From positions 1 to 32,357 of the IMG/VR virus record IMGVR_UViG_3300029989_000109: a DNA stretch of 32,357 nt; one strand, written 5' to 3'. Made by a program: the position numbers and the translations under genes. The notes under the pieces were generated by a model. That model was given only the letters and a program-made list of their open reading frames with translations, did no database searches and had not been told where the DNA came from. The stretch is from a virus. This document shows positions 16,077-21,050 of this stretch, piece after piece. Position 1 is the stretch's first letter. Each line of letters starts with the position of its first letter.

Positions 16077-16301
16077 TCATGCCCCGCCCTTGCCATCAGC
16101 GGCGGTGGCCAATGGATTGATTTGGGCGCAACGCAAGAGCAAAGTAGCCCGATGAAACTCAGCTTCGACAGCACTCTCAAGCACCGGCAACAAGTAGTCA
16201 GCACGGCTCTTGTGCTTATCCACCATCATCAAAGCATCAATTTTTGTGGCCAGCGAAGCGGGCACGTCAAAGCGCAGTTCAATCATTTTTTCAGTAGCCA
16301 T
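16077..16301 (-). CDS. Small ribbon-helix-helix-like protein
   Basis: A 74-residue protein from the ATG at 16301 (MATEKMIELRFDVPASLATK), preceded by GGGGG eight bases upstream. A beta strand (MIELRFDVP) followed by two helices (SLATKIDALMM and SRADYLLPVLESAVEAEFH) is the layout of Arc/MetJ-type ribbon-helix-helix DNA-binding proteins. Such proteins act as small repressors, often in phage immunity or as antitoxins; no toxin partner is seen next to it. It lies downstream of a nested hairpin structure (16329-16425) on the same strand, which may attenuate it. Confidence 0.65.
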   Translation of the reverse strand: MATEKMIELRFDVPASLATKIDALMMVDKHKSRADYLLPVLESAVEAEFHRATLLLRCAQINPLATAADGKGGA

Positions 16302-16328
16302 ACGAAGAACCCCCAAAAAGAAAAGCCC

Positions 16329-16425
16329 CCTGCCGCCCCGGCGCGCCCAAGCCCGGCGCTTGCCTGCGCCGGGAAGTTGAGGGAGACAACGCTAAAAACA
16401 GGCGCGCCGGTATCGCAGCGGCAGG
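16329..16425 (-). promoter_or_regulatory. Nested hairpin element before the RHH-like gene
   Basis: Three concentric perfect stems: CCTGCCGC/GCGGCAGG (16329-16336 with 16418-16425), CCGGCGCGCC/GGCGCGCCGG (16338-16347 with 16401-16410, ten pairs) and CCCGGCGC/GCGCCGGG (16352-16359 with 16366-16373). On the minus strand the outer stem is followed by a pyrimidine tract (CTTTTCTTTTT), so it may act as a terminator or attenuator between the genes at 16440 and 16301. Confidence 0.65.
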
Positions 16426-16439
16426 AGGAAAAAACAGCA

Positions 16440-16706
16440 TCATTTGCGCCCGATGAAGGCAATCAGCAGCTCACCGACCGCGCCCAAAAACCGTTGAAAG
16501 CGGCCAGCCTGGGGCGTAGCGCGGATGGCCAGCGCCACCGGGGCAGTGCATTCGTCAGCATCGCCACGCGGCACCATGCTGAAGGAGTTTCCGCTGGGGA
16601 CCGGCGCCGCGCCGCTGACCGACAGCACACGGGCGCAAGGCTCGCAGATAGCCGAGTCCTGATAATTGCACAGGTACACCGTGCTGTCGCCAAGGCCATA
16701 TTTCAT
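16440..16706 (-). CDS. Hypothetical Cys-containing small protein
   Basis: An 88-residue protein starting MKYGLGDSTVYLCNYQDSAI, with a very good ribosome binding site (AGGAGG, eight bases before the ATG). Three Cys lie near the N-terminus (C13, C21, C24) and a fourth at about 53, so a zinc or disulfide site is possible. The C-terminal part has an amphipathic or hydrophobic stretch (FLGAVGELLIAFIG). I recognise no family. It belongs to the minus-strand early transcript; its leader is a 60-bp repeat of the leader of the next upstream frame (16707-16766 and 17219-17278). Confidence 0.65.
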   Translation of the reverse strand: MKYGLGDSTVYLCNYQDSAICEPCARVLSVSGAAPVPSGNSFSMVPRGDADECTAPVALAIRATPQAGRFQRFLGAVGELLIAFIGRK

Positions 16707-16766
16707 GATCTAACCCTCCTGCCCTGTTTTGGAGCTATCTCGTTTACGGTCAACGGCCCGGCGCGG
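16707..16766 (-). repeat. Leader repeat copy 1
   Basis: About 60 bp, 47 of 60 positions matching 17219-17278, 512 bp away. Copy 2 contains the 3' end of the Cro-like gene; copy 1 is a degraded version of that gene end plus the ribosome binding site of the gene at 16440-16706. Confidence 0.75.
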
Positions 16767-16848
16767 GGCTGGGGCTACCAGTTCAACAATGGTGGCCGAG
16801 GTTGCTTTACATTGGGAGTTCCTCAACACCCCAAGAAAGGCCCCGGCC

Positions 16849-17070
16849 ATGCAATTACCGAACATCGTTCACCCCAGGAAATTCAGCATCAATGGCTACG
16901 TTTTTCAAGTGGTCTCGTACATCGGGCTGACCGACCAGCAGGCCGCAAAAATTGCTATGCATGGCTATCGCTCCCGCAAGTGGCTGAAGAAAAACCAGAA
17001 AGAGGATCAGAAAAAAATTCACTCGCAGTTATGGATGGGAGATCAAGACTCGCTAGGGCTGCTTGGGTAA
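16849..17070 (+). CDS. Small conserved-looking hypothetical protein on the opposite strand
   Basis: A 73-residue basic protein starting MQLPNIVHPRKFSINGYVFQ, with AAAGG nine bases before the ATG. The pattern HPRKF-NG-F-VVSY followed by LTDQQAAKIAMHGYRSRKW and the C-terminal QLWMGDQDSLGLL resembles a small protein often found in Burkholderiales genomes; its role is unknown to me. It points against the surrounding early genes and overlaps by 116 bp a minus-strand frame at 16955-17218. It lies inside a segment bracketed by the 60-bp repeats, so it may have come in as a cassette. Confidence 0.6.
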   Translation: MQLPNIVHPRKFSINGYVFQVVSYIGLTDQQAAKIAMHGYRSRKWLKKNQKEDQKKIHSQLWMGDQDSLGLLG

Positions 17071-17218
17071 GCCACACCTCCCGGCGAGACAGGGAAATAC
17101 TCCTGCGCCTGCCAGGCAAATACAGCAGCACGCCACCTTTGGCGTCAACAGAAACCGCCGACAAAAAACTCCTGATTGCCGACTGCTTCAGGCGTTTGAG
17201 TGTTCTGGCGCTGGCCAT
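16955..17218 (-). CDS. Possible small protein after the Cro-like gene
   Basis: An 87-residue frame starting MASARTLKRLKQSAIRSFLS with a purine-rich AGGGAAGGGGGG tract before the ATG; the start is one base pair short of overlapping the Cro-like gene stop. A basic N-terminal helix is followed by strands and a Ser-rich end. It overlaps the plus-strand frame at 16849-17070, so only one may be real, or both may be expressed at different times. No family recognised. Confidence 0.4.
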   Translation of the reverse strand: MASARTLKRLKQSAIRSFLSAVSVDAKGGVLLYLPGRRRSISLSRREVWLTQAALASLDLPSITASEFFSDPLSGFSSATCGSDSHA

Positions 17219-17278
17219 CTCAACCCCCCTTCCCTGCTTGGCAGATATCTCGTTCACGGTCAGCGGCGCGGCGCTGCT
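17219..17278 (-). repeat. Leader repeat copy 2
   Basis: Partner of 16707-16766 (47 of 60 positions alike). It spans the C-terminal codons and stop of the Cro-like gene and the ribosome binding site of the following frame. Confidence 0.75.
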
Positions 17279-17552
17279 CTGTTTCCATCCGGCGGTTGGG
17301 AATCAACACCATGCCAGCAGATACTTGCTGCTCAGCAGCGAGATTGGTATCGGCAGATACCTCCTTGAGCCTGGTCATGTTTGGCATAAAAAGATCAGGC
17401 CGATCCACCTTGACTTGGGCCGGTATCCCGCGTGTAAGCCAGTTCTGCACACGCTGCTGACCACCAGCCTTGATGTATCCCAAAAGTTTTGCGACTTTGG
17501 AGGGTCCACCCAGATCGATGATGAGTTTTTTATCGGAATTTTTTTGATCCAT
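17220..17552 (-). CDS. Cro-like regulator
   Basis: A 110-residue protein starting MDQKNSDKKLIIDLGGPSKV. Residues about 8-50 (LGGPSKVAKLLGYIKAGGQQ, then RVQNWLTRGIPAQVKVDRPD) match the short HTH domain of Cro/YdaS-type phage regulators, where GG-S-VA-LLG starts the first helix and W-RGIP ends the recognition region. The C-terminal half is polar and likely disordered. It is divergent from the CI-like repressor gene with 37 bp between starts. Its promoter (17559-17587) places the transcription start almost exactly at the ATG, so it may be translated leaderless; no ribosome binding site is seen. It would repress the early promoters and help lytic choice. Confidence 0.8.
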   Translation of the reverse strand: MDQKNSDKKLIIDLGGPSKVAKLLGYIKAGGQQRVQNWLTRGIPAQVKVDRPDLFMPNMTRLKEVSADTNLAAEQQVSAGMVLIPNRRMETEQRRAADRERDICQAGKGG

Positions 17553-17558
17553 CGCGAG

Positions 17559-17587
17559 ATTACACACCGCGTTTACAAAAAAGTCAA
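17559..17587 (-). promoter_or_regulatory. PR-like promoter of the Cro-like gene
   Basis: On the minus strand TTGACT (17587-17582), a 17-base spacer and TGTAAT (17564-17559). Predicted start falls at about 17552, the A of the ATG. An operator (TAAACGCGGTGTGTAA, 17575-17560) covers the second half of the spacer and the -10 box, in the same register as at the other early promoter (18699-18727). Confidence 0.8.
17560..17575 (-). promoter_or_regulatory. Operator OR1-like
   Basis: TAAACGCGGTGTGTAA on the minus strand; 13 of 16 positions match the operator at 18711-18726 (TAAACAAGGTGTTTAA). It overlaps the -10 box, so binding of CI or Cro would block RNA polymerase. Confidence 0.65.
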
Positions 17588-17589
17588 TC

Positions 17590-18078
17590 ATGACGTTTAA
17601 CAACACCATGTTTAACGACGGGACAATCAAAGATGTGCCCGATATCCATCCATCCACTCAACGCCTGTACCAGGCAGCCAAAGACCTGCGCGATGTGACA
17701 GGCCTGTCGGCGGTAGCCCGGCTGCTGGGGGCGACCCCGCAAATTGTTAAAAATTGGGAATCCAGAGGTGTCTCCAGCGATGGCGCGCTGCTGGCGCAAA
17801 AGCTCATTGGCTGCAATGCAAACTGGCTTCTCGAAGGTGTAGTGCAAATGCGCGATACCACCTGGTCGCCCACGCCGCCAGACACTCAAGTTGGCAGCAT
17901 CCAGCCGAGCGCTTCGCTTTATGCGTTTAAAGCTGAGCCCGACTGGCCATTTCGCACCATCACAAAAGATGAGTTTGCCCAAATTTCAGAATTTGATCGA
18001 GGGCAAATTGAGGGCTTCATCAAGAGGCTTTGCCAAGCCACTCAGCAACAACCAAAGGCGAATGGAGCATCCAGCTAA
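17590..18078 (+). CDS. CI-like prophage repressor without protease domain
   Basis: A 162-residue protein. Residues about 20-75 form a lambda-repressor-like HTH (STQRLYQAAKDLRDVTGLSA, then VARLLGATPQIVKNWESRGV, then SSDGALLAQKLIGCNANWLL). The C-terminal part ends with DWPFRTITKDEFAQIS and RGQIEGFIKRL, a tail seen in CI-like repressors, but there is no S24/LexA-type peptidase (no Ser-Lys dyad region), so RecA-stimulated self-cleavage is not expected. Induction may rely instead on the antirepressor at 13843-14682. The first ATG (17590) has only a poor ribosome binding site; a second at 17608 is possible. An operator-like site (17598-17614) lies within the first codons. Confidence 0.85.
   Translation: MTFNNTMFNDGTIKDVPDIHPSTQRLYQAAKDLRDVTGLSAVARLLGATPQIVKNWESRGVSSDGALLAQKLIGCNANWLLEGVVQMRDTTWSPTPPDTQVGSIQPSASLYAFKAEPDWPFRTITKDEFAQISEFDRGQIEGFIKRLCQATQQQPKANGASS
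17598..17614 (-). promoter_or_regulatory. Operator OR2-like
   Basis: Minus strand TAAACATGGTGTTGTTA; the first 13 bases match the 18711 operator at 12 positions. It lies upstream of the PR-like promoter and inside the first codons of the repressor gene, so it may serve autoregulation. Confidence 0.5.
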
Positions 18079-18220
18079 ATTCATTCAGGGAGGGGCAAAA
18101 ATCCTTACCTTCCAGCCACGGCAATCTCAAACGCCCGAGACCCAGCCGGGCTAAGAGGCAAGCCCCACCAATGGCATAATATTTGCAACTATTTGTTAAT
18201 AAAATCATGGGGGATTTCAG

Positions 18221-18631
18221 TTGAAAACATTCTTTTTATCAGCGTGCCTATCAATTTTTCTGAGTGCTTGCGGTGGCGGGAGTAGCGATTCCCCCTCATC
18301 CAGCCAGACCTCAACAAAAGACCCATCAAAAACCATTGCAGTGACTTACAACGTCAGCCGGGCCAACGCAACTGCGGCCAAAGACCCCCTCTCCGACTTT
18401 GTGTCGCTGACTTACTCGGATGGAGCTGGCGGCATCATTCAAAAAAATGTAGTGCCACCGTTTTCCAACACCTTCATCGTCCGAACAGGTGATTTTTTGT
18501 ATATTTCTGCCCAGGCCAGCGACACTGGCGGCAACATCACCACATCCATCACGGCCAACACCAAACTGCTTAAAACAACAACGTCCAGCGGACCATTCAA
18601 CATCGCCACAGCCTCTGGCAGCTGCTGCTGA
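18221..18631 (+). CDS. Small secreted lipoprotein in the rex position
   Basis: A 136-residue protein starting at a TTG, preceded by GGGGGA six bases upstream; the only nearby ATG is out of frame and closes at once. The N-terminus MKTFFLSACLSIFLSACGGG is a lipoprotein signal peptide with the lipobox LSAC and a Gly-rich tether, so the protein should be lipidated on Cys17 and exported. The rest is Ser/Thr/Asn-rich and beta-like with no known domain; it ends in CC. It lies downstream of the repressor on the same strand, as rexAB do in lambda, and ends at a terminator, so it is probably expressed in the lysogen. A role in blocking superinfection is plausible but unproven. Confidence 0.75.
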   Translation: MKTFFLSACLSIFLSACGGGSSDSPSSSQTSTKDPSKTIAVTYNVSRANATAAKDPLSDFVSLTYSDGAGGIIQKNVVPPFSNTFIVRTGDFLYISAQASDTGGNITTSITANTKLLKTTTSSGPFNIATASGSCC

Positions 18632-18651
18632 CGCCCCTCATCCGCTTCACC

Positions 18652-18675
18652 AACCCGCCCTGAGCGGGTTTTTTT
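18652..18675 (+). terminator. Terminator after the lipoprotein gene
   Basis: AACCCGC (18652-18658) pairs with GCGGGTT (18664-18670), loop CCTGA, then a run of T to 18675. It ends the repressor-lipoprotein unit just before the next promoter. Confidence 0.9.
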
Positions 18676-18687
18676 ACGCCCGCAACA

Positions 18688-18702
18688 TAAACACCGTGTT
18701 GA
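18688..18702 (+). promoter_or_regulatory. Operator OL2-like
   Basis: TAAACACCGTGTTGA, 12 of 15 positions like the 18711 operator and 23 bp from it. It overlaps the -35 box of the early promoter. Confidence 0.55.
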
Positions 18703-18727
18703 CACAAGCATAAACAAGGTGTTTAAT
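18699..18727 (+). promoter_or_regulatory. PL-like early promoter
   Basis: TTGACA (18699-18704), a 17-base spacer, then TTTAAT (18722-18727): a near-consensus sigma-70 promoter. Predicted start about 18734. No protein gene starts within the next 630 bp on this strand; instead the transcript would begin with the structured region 18728-19343. Two operator copies overlap it. Confidence 0.9.
18711..18726 (+). promoter_or_regulatory. Operator OL1-like
   Basis: TAAACAAGGTGTTTAA; TAAACA and TGTTTA form a palindrome around AGG. It covers the end of the spacer and the -10 box, exactly as at the PR-like promoter. Confidence 0.7.
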
Positions 18728-18733
18728 TCAGCC

Positions 18734-19343
18734 TGTGCCGGACAGAAATGTTCACAGTCTGATCCCAGGCCGGGCATGGTCCCTTAACAAATTGAGAGTG
18801 ATGACAGCGGCGGAATGCGCAGGCTGATGCGCAAGGTTCTCTACCGCTGGCCCCATTCCAGCCCATGCGTGCGAGCAATCGCCGACCGGAGCCTGATGTG
18901 AGGATGAAGTTGCCAGCAAGCCGGACGGATGACAGCACCGGCCCGCCTCTGCCATCACTCTCAATGGAAATTGTCGATACGCGGCGGCCACTGGCCCCCA
19001 GCTCTGCCCGAGGCGGCTCAAGACCTCGAAAAATTGCACGGCTGGCCCGTGTCGATTCCATAAAAAGCGCCCATCGCTGTGGCGCGGTAACAGCGAGAGC
19101 CCAGCCCTGAGACGGGCGGCACCAACCCTTCCCCTAGTGGAGCCGGATCGAGTCACCGGCACCGCCCTGCGCGAGCGGGGCATCAAGTAAGCGGGTTGCA
19201 CTATGCAAGCTAGGAGGCCCAAAGCAATTCCTGGCTGTCTGACCAACCCGCTTACTGGATGGAACCGCTCACAAGCCGAGGGATAGCAGCAGCTCCTCGA
19301 AGTCCATCAACTCTCACCCAGCCCGCGCCCAGCGGGCTTTTTT
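18734..19343 (+). ncRNA. Candidate large structured non-coding RNA (about 610 nt)
   Basis: Between a strong promoter (18699-18727) and an intrinsic terminator (19320-19343) no convincing protein gene exists on either strand, yet the sequence folds extensively. Paired segments read by eye: 18791-18803 with 18953-18965 (13 perfect pairs) enclosing 18805-18810/18844-18849, 18816-18820/18829-18833 and 18920-18924/18938-18942; 18966-18969/19056-19059 and 18974-18981/19048-19055 (one GU) enclosing 18986-18990/19043-19047 and 19009-19013/19024-19028; an H-type pseudoknot, 19067-19071/19081-19085 with 19074-19080/19090-19096; 19104-19107/19114-19117; 19142-19146/19156-19160; 19186-19198/19244-19256 (13 perfect pairs) enclosing 19208-19215/19229-19236; 19258-19263/19303-19308 enclosing 19277-19281/19295-19299. 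It could be a stand-alone RNA like the large phage RNAs GOLLD or ROOL, or a cis-acting antitermination leader. I do not recognise a known family. Confidence 0.72.
19320..19343 (+). terminator. Terminator at the end of the structured RNA
   Basis: AGCCCGC (19320-19326) pairs with GCGGGCT (19332-19338), loop GCCCA, followed by six T. It lies 25 bp before the first gene of the early operon, so early genes need read-through, antitermination or another promoter. Confidence 0.92.
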
Positions 19344-19367
19344 ACGCCCATACCACTGGAGGCCAAA

Positions 19368-19985
19368 TTGAACACACCCTTCCCCACCCAGACCCGCGCA
19401 GACCCCTGCACGAGCCCGCTCACCCTCTACCGCGCCAACGTCGCGTTGCCGGACAGCATGGGCCAGCCACGGCAAGAGCGCATCGTGTTTTTCGAGGTGC
19501 CGACACAGCAGGCTGGCACCTTCAAGGTTTTTTCTCATCTAGAAAATCTGCTGGCCACAGCGTGGAGTGTTTCCACCGAAGACTGGGTGGAACGCGGCCT
19601 GATCTACAACACCTGGAGCGAGCAGGATCTGTTCGATTCAAGCGCTGGTGAAGGTGATTCACGACTTTTTGAGACCGCCTGGGGCGTGCCCAAAGGCATC
19701 TATTACGCCAACGCCGCCGACGTTGATTTGTTTGTCACGCCCCGCACCCGCGCCCGGCTGGACAAAGCGATGGAGGCGATCACCAATGCGCCCAAGAGCG
19801 TCGCCGCCAAGCACCTGCTTCGCCGGATGCAGCAGGATGGACGACTGGCTTACCTCATGGACCCGCTCACCACGTCTTACGAGCTGCTCACGGCAGAAGT
19901 CGCCGCCGCAACCGGCCAGGACGTGGAGAGCTTTCGGAAAGCGTTCGAGGCCACGCTGAAATACACCCCAGTGAGCCGAGGATGA
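19368..19985 (+). CDS. Hypothetical protein, first gene of the early operon
   Basis: A 205-residue protein that starts at TTG, five bases after a GGAGG ribosome binding site; no ATG start fits as well. It has a beta-rich N-terminal half (ERIVFFEVPTQQAGTFKVFS) and a helical C-terminal half (RARLDKAMEAITNAPKSVAA, LLTAEVAAATGQDVESFRK). No family recognised. Its stop overlaps the next start (ATGA, 19982-19985), so it is translationally coupled to the OB-fold-like gene. As the first gene after the structured leader and terminator it may be an early regulator or DNA-metabolism protein, but nothing in the sequence shows which. Confidence 0.75.
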   Translation: MNTPFPTQTRADPCTSPLTLYRANVALPDSMGQPRQERIVFFEVPTQQAGTFKVFSHLENLLATAWSVSTEDWVERGLIYNTWSEQDLFDSSAGEGDSRLFETAWGVPKGIYYANAADVDLFVTPRTRARLDKAMEAITNAPKSVAAKHLLRRMQQDGRLAYLMDPLTTSYELLTAEVAAATGQDVESFRKAFEATLKYTPVSRG

Positions 19986-20341
19986 CCGAGCCGACCACCC
20001 TCCCCATCCGCGCCTACCTGCGCATGCGCGCTGGCACCTGCGTGGCAGCTGACACCACGCGCGGCGTCGTGCTGACGCTGCGTGACACCGGCGGGCTCTT
20101 CCCGGACGGCATCACCGTGCAGTGGTTGGGCCGGGAAGCTGCCGAGTTCTACGACGAACACCAGGGTGATTTGGTGTCCGGCCGCTGCCTGGACATGGAG
20201 CTTTTCCACTTCCGCAGCGTGCAGAACCAGCTGCGCGCCAGCGTCAAGACCTGCCAGCTTGCGCCCCTGGCGCCCAGCTGGGCCAAGCATGCCGACAAAC
20301 CCGAACCCACCCCTCCAACCCCTTCGCTACGCCTCGTATGA
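19982..20341 (+). CDS. OB-fold-like protein (possible ssDNA-binding)
   Basis: A 119-residue protein. The middle part (GVVLTLRD, then GITVQWLGREAAEFYDEHQG, then DLVSGRCLDMELFHFRSVQN and QLRASVKTCQLAP) alternates strands with a helix in the way of OB-fold single-strand DNA-binding proteins, where V-W-G-A-Y is followed by G-D-V-G-R. The C-terminus is Pro-rich (EPTPPTPSLRLV) rather than the acidic tip of bacterial SSB. It overlaps both neighbours by four bases. A role in phage replication or recombination is inferred from fold pattern and operon, not from a diagnostic motif. Confidence 0.6.
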   Translation: MTEPTTLPIRAYLRMRAGTCVAADTTRGVVLTLRDTGGLFPDGITVQWLGREAAEFYDEHQGDLVSGRCLDMELFHFRSVQNQLRASVKTCQLAPLAPSWAKHADKPEPTPPTPSLRLV

Positions 20342-20889
20342 CCCATTCAGCCACCAAACCCTACGCGCCCCAGACCCACTCGCTGCCTGGCCGCCTTGTC
20401 AAATTTTTCAGCGCCAATCTTGAAGAGGAACTCAGCGCCGACGACATCACCCTGAAATTTGACGTGCAGCGCAACAAGCTGCATTCGAATCTCCAGCTCG
20501 CTGTTGAGCACAACTGGCTTGCCCGCGACGGCAGCATTTACTCAGCAGGCAGCCAGATCCGCGACAAAGCGCTGGTCGTGCCGCTCACGCCGAGCGACTT
20601 CCCGCGCATCGAAAGCCGCAAGGCGAAGGTCCACTGCCTCCACATGCTGGACGTGGAATCCTTGCGGGTCGAAACAGGTGTGCCCTACATGAAAAGGGCA
20701 AGCAAAGGTGACCATAAATGGGAGCCGCTTTTCGCCAAGCTGACCAAGCCGGACCAAAGCATCGCTGTACCCGCCAAGGTCAAGGGCGCGCTGGCCGCCG
20801 CAGTGGCAAAGCGCAACAAACAAAAGCGCGGCACGTTCGCCATCGCACTGACCAGCGCCGACCAGGCCCGCGTGTGGAGGCTGGCATGA
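20338..20889 (+). CDS. Hypothetical protein with winged-helix-like segment
   Basis: A 183-residue basic protein. Residues about 28-70 (NLEEELSADDITLKFDVQRN, then KLHSNLQLAVEHNWLARDGS) look like a helix-turn-helix with a short wing (IYSAG). The C-terminal Ala/Lys-rich part (AKVKGALAAAVAKRNKQKRG, then TFAIALTSADQARVWRL) may bind nucleic acid. No family recognised. Overlaps the OB-fold-like gene and the following membrane protein by four bases each. Confidence 0.7.
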   Translation: MTHSATKPYAPQTHSLPGRLVKFFSANLEEELSADDITLKFDVQRNKLHSNLQLAVEHNWLARDGSIYSAGSQIRDKALVVPLTPSDFPRIESRKAKVHCLHMLDVESLRVETGVPYMKRASKGDHKWEPLFAKLTKPDQSIAVPAKVKGALAAAVAKRNKQKRGTFAIALTSADQARVWRLA

Positions 20890-21035
20890 GCGACACCCTG
20901 ATGACTCTTGCCGCCATTTTGGTAATCGGCGGCTGCATGTTGGGCTCTGCAGGTAAACGCATCGGCGTTGCCATCGCAGTTTTTGGAATTTTTGTTGCCT
21001 GGGGCATTGCCATTGCAGGTGCAACAGGTAACTAA
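20886..21035 (+). CDS. Two-segment small membrane protein
   Basis: A 49-residue protein starting MSDTLMTLAAILVIGGCMLG; two hydrophobic segments separated by SAGKRIG, then FGIFVAWGIAIAGATGN. The ATG overlaps the stop of the upstream gene (ATGA). Such tiny proteins are often missed. Role unknown. Confidence 0.6.
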   Translation: MSDTLMTLAAILVIGGCMLGSAGKRIGVAIAVFGIFVAWGIAIAGATGN

Positions 21036-21050
21036 TAAAGGGAGAAATCG

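Noticed and set aside
18723-19246. Open frames on the minus strand (112 and 164 residues) and short plus-strand frames across the structured region
   Set aside because: They lack good ribosome binding sites, have Arg/Ser/Pro-heavy shadow-like composition, and run against a strong plus-strand promoter; the base pairing explains the region better.
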